Source: Isoetes taiwanensis (taxonomy: Eukaryota > Streptophyta > Lycopodiopsida > Isoetales > Isoetaceae). Taken from it: DNA of 64,000 bases. The notes under the pieces are model-generated. The model was given only the letters and a program-made list of their open reading frames with translations, was not told the origin of the DNA and did no database searches. The stretch spans positions 312,001-376,000 of the forward strand of contig JAJEKV010000131.1 in the NCBI GenBank assembly GCA_021234155.1, read 5' to 3'. Each line of letters begins with the position of its first letter. The stretch's first letter is position 1. Positions 22,577-32,925 of this stretch are shown here, piece after piece. A program made the translations under genes and the position numbers.

Positions 22577-23065
22577 CCAAAATATAAGAGCGTCACCATA
22601 ACGACCACTATCGACAAACCTGCCAGAGGGGTTCAAGTGGAAAATGGTCTTCTCATCCAAATACTTCTCAGGAATGATAGGCTCGATAATATACTCTTTT
22701 AGATCAGCTGCAATCTAATCATTGATGACAGTTTTGTCGTGCTGCTTGATATCAAAACAGTGTGAACTCTCAGACGCACCATTGCCCCACCTTCATTTCT
22801 GTACTCCACAGTCACCTAGGTCTTGCCATCAGGCACAGGTACTGTTCTTTCTAACTTCAGTCAGCTTTGCACCAAGCTTGGCTGCTAGCATATGGCTTGG
22901 AGGCATGAGCTCCTCGGCCTCATCGGTAGCATAGCCAAACATATAACACTGGTCACCAGGTCCAATCTCCTCAGCCTTCTTAGTCAAATGACCATGAACA
23001 CCCTGAGCAATATGAGGACCTGATGACCTGATGGATGGACGAACATAACACTTCAAAGGAACAAG
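22577..23065 (-). pseudogene. S-adenosylmethionine synthetase pseudogene, copy 2
   Basis: More complete than copy 1: [55 protein letters not shown], then in other frames [12 protein letters not shown], and finally [20 protein letters not shown]. The catalytic-region motif GAGDQG of the family is changed to GPGDQC. The 5' end, the active-site start and the C-terminal third are missing. Confidence 0.82.
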
Positions 23066-23910
23066 GGTTCAATAATTGAAACTGCTTGGACTGTCAAACA
23101 TCAGGCTCCAAATGACAGAATGAGCAGTTACAAAAGTAAAAACCTTACATTGGAATACACGGATGGGCGAACCAGCGTTTGGAAAAAACTACAAGGAAGC
23201 TTTGATTTCTGAGACAAAGAAGCTTTCAATTGAATGGAAGATAATTTCCAGAGATTTTTTAAATTATCATGACCATCAGATTCAAAATTTACAGATCCAA
23301 TAGTTGTGATCTAATTTTCTTAGCTTGATTTTCTTGGGGAAGAGGAAAAAACCCAAAAAATACTCGAAAATAGATACAAGACCACTAAACCAAACAAGCT
23401 GCTCAATTCCCATACGAATTTTCATACAATACATAACCTAAATCATAGTCCCAACCATTGCGAGAATGCCCTTCCCAATATGAAACAAATCGTGGAAAGT
23501 TTGTATGTAATCAAACATGTTTGTTGCCTACTTTAGCAACCGATCTGAGCATAATGTTTTGAATAACTGAAATTCCTATCTAGTTTATTATGTTTCAATC
23601 ATCTTAAAATCATTTTGAGAGAGTTTTATTAGGGCATTGCGAGAAATAATAAAAAGGGCATTTAGGACTTATAGAGACTATATTTTCAATACATTTTTGT
23701 ACATAAAATTGGTATCATTGGTTTGTTATTGCATTATATATTTGAATGGCATGATTGAGTAAAAGTCATATGCTTGTGCTTGTGGCTATGATTGGATCTC
23801 ACACCAACTTGGAAGCATCTGTCATAGGATAACAATCATTACAACTTGTACACTAAAAGTAGCCAAATTGTTCCATTAAAATAAGGAGGTCACAGCATCC
23901 AAATGCATAC
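23066..23910. other. AT-rich spacer
   Basis: The left part is duplicated flank (to about 23697); the right part is unique AT-rich DNA, probably the 3' flank of the multicopper oxidase pseudogene. No other gene seen. Confidence 0.5.
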
Positions 23911-25229
23911 TCATTGAGTGGGATCAAGGGCATGGGCACCTTCAGAGAAAAATGGCATAAGCATAAAGGGCCTCATCATATCATTATCTTCATGTCCCAA
24001 TACATGGCAATGCCAGGATAACCGGGACCCTTTGCAGGGTCAAATGGAAACATAGATCCATCTTGAGAACTAAACCTGAGGACTAAGGAGGTGACATTTC
24101 CCGGCTATGCTACAACAGTATCCTTCCAACCACTCTGGTCAGAACTGGGCCCCTTTGCATATCCCAAGTAGCAGCTTCTTTTATTTGGATATGAAATAGC
24201 CATTGAACATGATTTATTGGTGTACCTGTTGACATCAAATGCCTGCTGACTTAACATCTCAAACTGTATAAGATGAACATGCATCGGATGTGCATCATGA
24301 GTAGGATTTATGATATTCCATATTTCCTTTGTACCCAGAATGCAGTTTTCTGTAATAGGAGTAAGCCAGGTCATGTTATTGATATAGAATTGATTATCAA
24401 GACTAAAATAACGTCGAGGAGCATCGGCTAGTCCATCATACTGTCCATTCAATAGCTGAGGAAGCCTAGTTAGAGTAGAAAATTTCTGATAAGCTTTACT
24501 CTTCTTTAGAGCAACGAGAAATTTCATGACTACATTGGTCCCTTTAATAGGCCGCTTGCCATCAGGAAATCTAACTCTGGCTGAGTTATTGAGATAGACC
24601 TCAGTTCCAGGCTTAAGCGTGGAAAAGTCTACTATAATATCAGCCCTCTCCCCTGGACCTAATGTTATAGTGGTAAGATTGATAGGAGAAGAAAGATAGC
24701 CACCATCGCTGCCTATCTTAAGAAAACTCAATGCAGGAGTAAAGAAAAGGGCAAAGAACCTGGCATTTGCACCATTCAACATTCTGAACCTGTAGTTCCT
24801 TGCCTCCACCTGCATATAAGGCCATACCTTTCCATTCACAAGAATTACATCTCCGTAAACCTCAGGACACCAATTGGGATGTTCTGTTCTATTTCCAATA
24901 TCTGGAAAATTAAGCGACCCATTTGGAAAAAAATGTCTATCTTGAATAACAAGGGGAACTTCATACCTACCAGAGGGCAGATTAAGAGGCTTTTCTACCT
25001 CAGGCCATGTTAAGATATAAAGACCTGCAAGTCCTGCATAAACATTCAGTCTTGTGATCCCAATAACATGGTCATGGTACCATAGCATGGTTGGAAACTG
25101 AGTATTAGGGTATGTGAATGGCTGAGAAGACCATTTAGGGCCTTTTTCTCCTTGTGCAGTAAACCAGGCATCAGGGTGGCCATCTGAAAAGCTAGAAGTC
25201 TCACTGCCATGAAGATGTGGAATAATAGG
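23911..25229 (-). pseudogene. Multicopper oxidase (LPR1/LPR2-like), 5'-truncated, nonsense and frameshift
   Basis: The minus-strand frame has the copper motifs in order: HLHG (residues 27-30 counted from the ATG at 25295), WYHDH (72-76), HPMHVH (336-341). Between them lie cupredoxin segments such as NYRFRMLNGANARFFALFF and GPGERADIIVDFSTLKPG. This is the layout of plant LPR ferroxidases, secreted enzymes that affect iron and phosphate sensing in roots; no signal peptide survives here. A TAG at 24105-24107 interrupts just before PGNVTSLVLRFSSQDG. A one-base loss near 24015 breaks the last copper motif: HCH...HEDNDMMRP is readable only in the next frame, which runs to a TGA at 23911-23913. The first cupredoxin part is missing; the 5' edge fuses to PPR sequence at about 25229. 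No introns are visible within this part, unlike the plus-strand relatives. Confidence 0.78.
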
Positions 25230-25857
25230 AACACCTTCATCTAGTTTGTTGGCTTTGCAGAGTCCATTTGCAAGACAAGACAGCTGTAGGTGCATTGGGT
25301 ATGCAGCCCCTTGCAGCCATGTTCTCGAAAAGAGCGGTTGCTTTATCCATCTTGCTTGCTCTACAAAGACCTTCTATAAGGCAATTGTAAGTAACAACAT
25401 CTGGAAGACATCCCCTTGTAATCATATCTTCAACAACACTAAACGCTTCATCTAATTTGTTGGCTTTGCAGAGTCCATTTACAAGACAGGTGTAGGTGAC
25501 ACCATCAGGTATGCAGCCTCTTGTAACCATGTCCTCGAAAAGAGCGGTTGCTTTATCCATCTTGCTTGCTCTACAAAGACCATCTATAAGGCAATTGTAA
25601 GTAACAACATCTGGAAGACATCCCCTTGTGCAGCCTCTTGTAACCATGTCCTCGAAAAGAGCGGTTGCTTTATCCATCTTGCTTGCTCTACAAAGACCAT
25701 CTATAAGGCAATTGTAAGTAACAACATTTGGAAGACATCCCCTTGTAATCATATCTTCAATAACACTAAACGCCTCGTCTAGTTTGTTGGCTTTGCAGAG
25801 TCCATTTACAAGACAGGTGTAGGTGATAACATTGGGTATGCAGCCAAAACCATGTCC
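25230..25857 (-). pseudogene. Distal PPR-motif region, cut off from the main PPR ORF
   Basis: Continues the 35-residue PPR motifs of the gene to its right in the same frame. It is separated by one extra base at the AAAAAAG run (about 25861) and a nearby 4-base loss (about 25846) that together restore the frame. The motifs read DVVTYNCLIDGLCRASKMDK, VTYTCLVNGLCKANKLDEAF and so on. The last motif is damaged near 25290-25320 (CIPNAPTAVLSCKW) and then joins multicopper oxidase sequence at NKLDEG/VPIIPHLHG. Confidence 0.75.
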
Positions 25858-26580
25858 TCAAAAAAGAGCGGTTGCTTTATCCATCTTGTCTGCTCTACAA
25901 AGACCATCTATAAGGCAACTGTAAGTAACAACATTTGGAAGACATCCCCTTGTAATCATATCTTCAATAACACTAAACGCCTCGTCTAGTTTGTTGGCTT
26001 TGCAGAGTCCATTTACAAGACAGTTGTAGGTGATAACATCGGGTATGCGGCCTCTTGTAACCATGTCCTCGAAAAGAGCGGTTGCTTTATCCATCTTGCT
26101 TGCTCTACAAAGACCATCTATAAGGCAATTGTAAGTAACAACATCTGGAAGACATCCCCTTGTGCAGCCTCTTGTAACCATGTCCTCGAAAAGAGCGGTT
26201 GCTTTATCCATCTTGCTTGCTCTACAAAGACCATCTATAAGGCAATTGTAAGTAACAACATTTGGAAGACATCCCCTTGTAATCATATCTTCAATAACAC
26301 TAAACGCCTCGTCTAGTTTGTTGGCTTTGCAGAGTCCATTTACAAGACAGGTGTAGGTGATAACATTGGGTATGCAGCCGCTTGTAACCATGTCCTCAAA
26401 AAGAGCGGTTGCTTTATCCATCTTGTCTGCTCTACAAAGACCATCTATAAGGCAACTGTAAGTAACAACATCTGGAAGACATCCCCTTGTAATCATATCT
26501 TCAACAACACTAAACGCTTCATCCAGTTTGTTGGCTTTGCAGAGTCCATTTATAAGTGAGCTGTAGGTGATAACATCTGG
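25270..26580 (-). repeat. Homogenised PPR-motif array with a duplicated block of about 535 bp
   Basis: The 105-bp motif units occur as two alternating types (CRASKMDKA/CRADKMDKA and CKANKLDEA). The unusual junction CCCCTTGTGCAGCCTCTTGT appears at about 26155 and again at about 25620, so a block of about 535 bp (five motifs plus the 12-bp extra TRGC) is itself duplicated. Confidence 0.85.
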
Positions 26581-27201
26581 CGAGCATTCTCGTGCATACA
26601 TCTCATTAAGAAGAGCATAAGCCTGATCCATCATTTTGGCTTTTGAAAAGCCATTCATGATAGAATTGTAGGTAACAACATTTGGTTGGTATCCTCGTGC
26701 AACCATCAAGTCCAGCAAACAGCAAGCTTTTCGAAGTTCATTTGTTCTACAGAGCCCATGTATTAGTCGACCATACGATTTCACATCAGCGCATCCTATC
26801 TTTTCCATTTCACCCAATAATGTATTGGCCCGATCCATGTTCCCCAAGTTGCAGAGAGCTATAATAACAGGGTTATACGTATGATAATCTGCATTGCACG
26901 CTTCTTTGGACATTTCATCAAAACATTCAACAGCTTCCTTAAATCTCCTGGCCTCAACAAATAACTGGATGAGACAATTATAGGAAAAGGTGTTGTGTGA
27001 AAACCCAGGTTTTGATCCAACCCACTTAAAGAAAAGCAACGCAGAATCACACCTTTCAGCCTTCATATTCTGCAACGTTTTTCCAACAACCTCAGGCGTT
27101 GGAAGTGGTCCCTCGTATTGTCTCAGTGCCTGTATTAACTCTTTGCCATGTCTTTTATGCAAAATATCATGCAGAAATTGGGAAACATTTCTTCTTGCCA
27201 T
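25858..27201 (-). CDS. P-class pentatricopeptide repeat protein (447 aa as written)
   Basis: ATG at 27199-27201, followed by ARRNVSQFLHDILHKRHGKE, a basic start that could serve organelle import; a TTG one codon earlier is not needed. From about residue 70 there are consecutive 35-residue PPR motifs, at first diverged (FSYNCLIQLF, YHTYNPVIIALC, VKSYGRLIHGLC). They then become almost identical: VVTYSCLIDGLCRADKMDKA alternating with VITYTCLVNGLCKANKLDEA. P-class PPR proteins bind organellar RNA, about one base per motif, and act in RNA stability, processing or translation. The array of near-copies and an odd MVTRGCTRGCLP join show recent internal duplication. The TGA at 25858-25860 comes from an extra T in GCTCTTTTTTGAG; beyond it more motifs follow in frame, so the true gene may be longer. 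A restorer-of-fertility-like role is possible but not shown. Confidence 0.8.
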   Translation of the reverse strand: MARRNVSQFLHDILHKRHGKELIQALRQYEGPLPTPEVVGKTLQNMKAERCDSALLFFKWVGSKPGFSHNTFSYNCLIQLFVEARRFKEAVECFDEMSKEACNADYHTYNPVIIALCNLGNMDRANTLLGEMEKIGCADVKSYGRLIHGLCRTNELRKACCLLDLMVARGYQPNVVTYNSIMNGFSKAKMMDQAYALLNEMYARECSPDVITYSSLINGLCKANKLDEAFSVVEDMITRGCLPDVVTYSCLIDGLCRADKMDKATALFEDMVTSGCIPNVITYTCLVNGLCKANKLDEAFSVIEDMITRGCLPNVVTYNCLIDGLCRASKMDKATALFEDMVTRGCTRGCLPDVVTYNCLIDGLCRASKMDKATALFEDMVTRGRIPDVITYNCLVNGLCKANKLDEAFSVIEDMITRGCLPNVVTYSCLIDGLCRADKMDKATALF

Positions 27202-27204
27202 CAA

Positions 27205-28212
27205 TACAGATGGCCAGCAACAAAATATGTTTCATAGACCTAAGCCATAGACTGGAACAAGAAATGGGAGATCGTGCCAGGGAAATTTTTGAAGGGCAAC
27301 AAGTCCAACTCCAACTCTGAACATCAAATTTAATCAATATATGCATTGCAGGATAAGATGTAGGTAAATTTCTAAAAATACCTCTGTATTAAAAATGCCC
27401 CTGTATTGGGCCCGATGCAAAAACGGCTACTTTGGTTTCGCACATCTTCAACAATTTCGTGCAAATAAATCCAGCAGGAGGCAAATGAATCCAGCAGGAG
27501 GCAATGTATAGACAAGCAACACTGGGCCCAGATCATTTGTCACCGCTTATGCATCGCTCTGCAAAATAAGTGCCGAGGGTTAATTTTTTTGTGCAGAATA
27601 TAATTGACCAATTGCATCAGAGTTGGATTGAACAGGAAAAGAACAAAGGGAAACGGACCTCTTCCACCAAGGAACTCCATCTACTGCAAAATCCATGGAA
27701 AACTCTGATCCAGTTTATGGATTTGCAAGCCCGTTATTTTGTGTAATAATCCCTGTTTATTCCCGTGATCATGCATCCCGATTAGTTTTTCCATCTTCTA
27801 AGACTCTGTTGGTTGACATCACCGCCATAGCCATAGCATAACTCTCAAGGGCTTTAAAACCCTTGAGACCCAGCCACCCGAATTAGGGGTGCTCACTTTT
27901 TAAACCCAGGTCCTTGCAAGTTATACTAATCCAACCGTCCCTGGCCGTTGGATTCAAGGGTGGTTATATCCCAGAACTTCTCGAATATTCTTTTTTATGG
28001 AATATCCCATGAATTATTGACAATAATCCTTCGAATATTCTTTTTTGTAGAAAGATTCCACCAGAATATTTTCTCTTATCTAGGATCGCCGCTTGAAAAA
28101 TCTTCCATTTGTAGCTCCAAATGTGGAAGAAGTTGCCTTTGTTAAAAAGCATCAAATTGGTGATAATTGCTCCTAGATGGATTTAAAAGAAATGCCAAAC
28201 TCAAAACCATCT
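27205..28212. other. Upstream flank of the PPR gene
   Basis: No gene recognised. Contains two near copies of TCGAATATTCTTTTTT (27981 and 28031) within AT-rich DNA. The PPR promoter should lie at its left end, but no clear TATA box could be assigned. Confidence 0.4.
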
Positions 28213-28719
28213 CTAAAGATTTTTGTAATGCCCGTGATGGCCCTTTTCTATTCTCGCAAAATTGCAAAGGAACCGCCATATCCAACTCGGGAATAAAACA
28301 TTGGAGTCCGCCATAGCCAACCGCTTTGATCTAACCGTTTTGAGCTTGTGGGCATTGAAAATTTGGGATGCCGCTTTTTCCACAAGGCCTATCGCCTTTG
28401 GATTGACGGCGGCCGATTTTGATGGCCATACCTTTGCTCCGCCATACCTTGAGAAGGCTAAACAGAAAACCCGAGAAGAACTACCTTTTTGAATATCTTT
28501 GCTTAACAACCGCATTTTCGCATAAAATCCGTAAATCCTGCCTTGTTCTTGTTTCTTCTTATGTTTATATGAAGAACAAAACAAATTAATGCCCTTTTTG
28601 ATTTCCTCCGATGGAACTACAAAGACGATACATATCCAAACCTCCGATGGCATGGCTATTTTCCTTGTATCCAAGAGAAACGCTTTTGCTCTTTTATAAT
28701 GTTCAATGTCTGAAATCAC
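28213..28719 (-). other. Unrecognised minus-strand ORF (168 codons)
   Basis: Begins MISDIEHYKRAKAFLLDTRK. It is basic, with a lysine-rich middle (SYKHKKKQEQ) and no recognisable domain. A shorter plus-strand frame overlaps at 28262-28492. It may be chance or a decayed element; I give no function. Confidence 0.25.
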
Positions 28720-30308
28720 GTAATGAACCTTGCAGCCAAAAATCCTAAAAATCGTGAAGCTTTTAAAGAGCTAAGAGAATATATGGCATCATATGTCATA
28801 TTAATCAGGTCTGCCGTAACATGGAGTTGCATGCAAGTAAGTGCTTAAGTTAGGCCAACCCTCATTTGTAGACTCATGGCACAAAACCCTCTCGGGCAAA
28901 AAATGGAGGCCGCCATCCGAGGCTCCCTTCATAAAAGCTAATAACTTTGCACGCACGCTTTGCCTCCCCATCGGAAGGTTATTATGAAGTATTTTTGGTG
29001 ATTTTGGTTTGGGCCATTAGCCTCTATTTTTTGGTGTTTAACTCCCATTAGATTACGCCTTCTAATTACAATGGGTCCAACCAAACGAATTATTATTGAT
29101 TTAATTTAAACATTTATATTCATTATTAAAAATATTTGATTATTTTTTCAATAGATTAATTTAATTTATTTATTTGCAATCTAATTATACTAATCCATCC
29201 AATTATTCATTATATAAGTCTTAACATTTAAAACACATTTTGAGGGGATTCAAGAAGATGGCCATTGCCACAAGCTTTGAAAAGGAAATGACCAAGAATA
29301 TGATTTAGAAAAACCCCATTTTGCCATAGCTATATTGTATTTAAGCTCTCTCCTTGCTACTAGTTCCAATAATCTTGCCCCTAGCATTCTTCTCTTTGGC
29401 TTCATATTGCAACCAACTTTTAGCTTCTAGTCATTACATCCAACAATTCACAAATACTATTAAATAGAATACAAAATCAAAGATAGAAAAATGTCAAATT
29501 AAAGCCCTATCAAGGTGCACCATCTCATATCCCAATATCATTAACACCATCACTTGAGATATCTTTTCCCTCCCCCATGGTATGTGTAGATGCCATATAA
29601 TGGTAATAAACAAGAGAATATATGGCCCCTCATATTTAGGATTAATAATAACCCATTCAAATCAAGGTGTGCCCCTCCCTCCCCCCCTGATTTTATGAGT
29701 CCCAAATTCAACCATCCCAAAATCCCGAGATTTGTTCCACTTTAATTAAATACTGGGACTCCTTATTATTGTGCTAGATACCTTAAATGAGGTACCCCCG
29801 AGCTACCTTATCATCAAATCCGCACTATTGAAATGATACATGTTTCCATACATGTTTCACAACAATTGCATGTTTCATGTATCGGAACCATATTTTGTTG
29901 ACCTTTCGTTGCCTTGTTGTGGTCTATATAGTGCCATCAAGCACGTATTAGAATGAATAAAAAGTCACACATAACATCGATTCTTGCCACTTGCATAGTC
30001 ATCACAACAGTGCGAAGATGTCGACACAGCAATAGGTCTACCAAGGGGCAACCCATTGATGCGTTAGCGTCTCATTTCCTTCAGAGGTATGTGTCCCATC
30101 AATGCAACTTGTTTGTCCTTTATTTTGTGAAAATATGCTCTCTTGCCAGGCTTCGAAATCTCCAATAGCTCTAACAAGATAATTTGTCAGTAAATATCAT
30201 GCTCCACTGGATTTTGAATATAAACAAATGATTATCTATCGGATTATGAAGGAAACCCCATAATTTTTTTGCCGGCAAATAAAAACTCGAACTGGAAAAT
30301 AAGGATTG
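28720..30308. other. AT-rich stretch at the right end of the inserted block
   Basis: Strongly AT-rich (for example 29080-29240), with no recognised gene or repeat; a 71-codon plus-strand frame at 29953-30168 is not supported. Ends directly at the array junction. Confidence 0.5.
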
Positions 30309-31664
30309 TTCACCTTTGTATTAGAAGTGAGATTGGAGTAAACAAGATTCTGCGTAGACATCTTGTCAACTTGTTGCGCAGTTGGTGATGAAGCCACTTG
30401 GAAAGCAACATTTGCTCCACAATTGCCCATTGTTTAAAATTGCTCTACTTCTTGCAGCAGATTTTGCATGATCGTAGAAGCTTAACCAATTTATTTCACG
30501 ACCTCTACAATGTAAGAAGAATGTCACCGCTAATGCTTGAGGCACTTGCCCTCCAAAAACCTTATCTCTATCATGTATCTTCTTATACAATGCCAAGAAC
30601 TCCTCCCTTTTTTTTTCTTTTAATAGTTTGAACCTATAGCAAGCCTTGCTAGTAACCTTTGGACCCCACATCCCTCGCATCTCATTCTTTCCTCTGACTT
30701 ATATAACCTTATAGGTTAAGCCTTTGTTGTTTAGATCACGAATTGCATATTTTGTTGCCATATAAGATCACACGCTAGTTGCCCGCAATATCTATTTAAG
30801 TTAGATAGATTTAATCACTAAATACACCGCAAGCGAGGATGTCCATTGTTTGACTCCTGCCAAAGCCTTCCTCGTGTGCCTTTTTTTTTTTTTTTTTTTT
30901 TTTTTTCTTTTTTTTTTTAACGAAGGCTAGGAGTATTATCTAAACATATATAAAGCAGTTTGTAATTTTTCTTTTTTGTCCCTCCTATTTTTTCTGCGCC
31001 GCAATCTTTCTGTTTATTTAGATGCCACGATAATCTCATCTCATTGCTTCGACGCCTAGAAATGTAGCGGCAAAGATTATATATTTCTTCTTGCTAACCC
31101 GCCTCAACCGAGATCCATGTCTCATCCCGCCGCCTAGATGAACCCGAGATGAACTTAAAACGCTTAATAATTTATATGTCGGGTCACCATACGGCTTTTA
31201 GAATCCGCCCAAAGTATTACATCGAATGCAATGTAAGCTTTTACCAAGACGGCGTAAACCTATACTAACAAAATTTCTATTAGGTATTGCTGCCGCAAAA
31301 ATCTCCTTTAGATATTTGCTTACGCTTGCATTTTCTCGACTAAATTTCCGAAGTATTTGAGGCAAAGTCAACCCGATTTGATGCATATGGCCAAATGTCC
31401 AACAAGCACTTCAACGCCAAGGCTCGCTTTTCCCATAAGTCCGCCAAAGAACTAACTTCATCCGTGCAGCCATTTTTATTATGCTAGATCTTCTCCCACC
31501 GATCTTCCATGAAGCAAGCTTTTGAAGATAAGGGAGTTCTTGGGTTTTCAAAAGTTCTCAGAAAGGAGAAAAACAATTTAAGGTAAAAGCCGATCTAAAG
31601 CCCTTACTGATCCGGAAAGCATTACATCAAAACTAGAGTGGAGAATAGTAGAGCCGAGAAATCT

Positions 31665-32290
31665 ATGGTGGCTGATGTTTTCCTCGAGCAAGCAAGGCCC
31701 CGTCCATTTTGGGCCACTCAGAATACATGGAGTAGGCCTAATTCCTCTTCTTCAAATGGCTATTCCGAACAAAATGGAATATGGAGCAGCCGGCCGAGTT
31801 TCATCGCCTCTATATCCAAGCAAAATGGCGCATCCCGTGATTGTAGCTTCAGGGCAGAAGTTATGAAAGAGCATGTATTGAAGCATGGTTTGAGAGTGGA
31901 TTTGCATTGAAATAGATTGTTTGCAAACAGTAACATGGTAGATAACATATGCATGTTTCCAAATAATTTTTTGAAAACAACAATCTTGAATTGGTGTGAA
32001 ATGTATAATGTTCCTAAACCCAAGTCTCAGAGAGTTAGAGGTCATCTGGAAAGTTTGTACAGACATTATTAACCCCCTAAGCTTATTTCTTCTCAGAAGG
32101 TACCAGCCAGGTCGGTTGGAACTAATTTGAGATCCGAGGATTACTTCATGGCAAAAAGTTCGGGCCTCGCTATCATAGACACTTCCCTAGAGCTCATTTA
32201 GGCCAGGAACAAAATGATCATAATGCTCATTCTATCAGAAGTGAGAAACTTCTATTATTAGGTGGAAAGATCTCATTTTCTCACATGTAA
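31665..32290 (+). pseudogene. U-box fragment, unit 2, frameshifted
   Basis: Same fragment as in unit 9, but frame-broken at several CTG/CAG-rich points. The core CPISKQLMADP is garbled, and a short insertion at about 31904-31912 disrupts the segment after WFESG. Not expected to encode a U-box as written. Confidence 0.7.
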
Positions 32291-32555
32291 AGTCTAGGGC
32301 AAATTTACATAATTAAAAGAAAATCTAACAAATTTGACATTCAATGTGATATTGTTCCTCCTTTTCATGATGTATCATTTTCATAACTTTTTCTTTCAAA
32401 GAGAATGTCCGCAAGCAGCCTTGGTCACGCCCACATAAATTTTTGTATCATTAAATATAGTTAAATATGTACAATAGTGGTGCCCCTAGGGCTTGAGCAC
32501 AAATGCTCCTGCTTTTGGCCAAGACCCTATGCTGAAGACTCGAGACTAAACCCTT

Positions 32556-32925
32556 TTAGTCCCCTTTTAGTCCCCTTGTGCCCATGAACATTTGAAGTAC
32601 ATATACAAAGCCCGAAATTGATATTCTAGGGTTAAACTTATGGACAAGCACATTAACCCGCAGACACCTATGAAGAATCTGCCACCAAAGAACTGCCACT
32701 TTAGGATGAAGTAGCTTGTCCCATGCCCAAGACCACACCTTCTGCCATTGAAGAGGAGGAAGTTGAAGAGACCATTTATTAGACGGAGGAAGAATATCAG
32801 TATCAAGCAACAACTGATACATAGAGTTCACAAGTTTGCACTCCTTAATTTCTTCATGACAAACCCATACCAAAATATCTTCTTGGTGTGGCGTAATATC
32901 TATATGACATCTTTTGTTGGGACAT
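32556..32925 (-). pseudogene. zf-RVT fragment, unit 2
   Basis: Same LINE fragment. The open frame covers 32556-32873; the usual MSQQRC start lies at 32925, separated by a small indel near 32890-32915. Confidence 0.68.

Larger units (their letters stand above)
20988..23697. repeat. Segmental duplicate, copy 2 (MCO/SAM synthetase chimera)
   Basis: Second copy of 16832-18980, longer because of an inserted sequence (21806-22425) and because it keeps the part of SAM synthetase lost in copy 1. The MCO/SAM synthetase junction is the same in both, so the chimera existed before the duplication. Confidence 0.88.
5386..30308. other. 24.9 kb block interrupting array unit 2
   Basis: Unit sequence stops after GACATCA (5385) and resumes with TTCACC (30309). 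All other units read GACATCATTCACC at this point, so no unit base is missing or repeated. The block begins CATTAGAGG and ends AAGGATTG, without obvious terminal inverted repeats. Its contents (transposase-like gene, palindrome clusters, LINE fragments, pseudogene duplicates, PPR gene) show it is not a single simple transposon. Confidence 0.85.

Noticed and set aside
24105-25295. A functional PPR-oxidase fusion protein
   Set aside because: The oxidase lacks its first cupredoxin part and signal peptide, has a nonsense codon and a broken last copper motif. The PPR side holds only about half a motif in that frame.
5380-30315. Helitron insertion, because the block sits between A and T without target duplication
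   Set aside because: The required TC start and CTRR end with a 3' hairpin are not present exactly at the edges on either strand; CTAA occurs near one edge but two bases too far in. The block also contains unrelated genes and duplicates.
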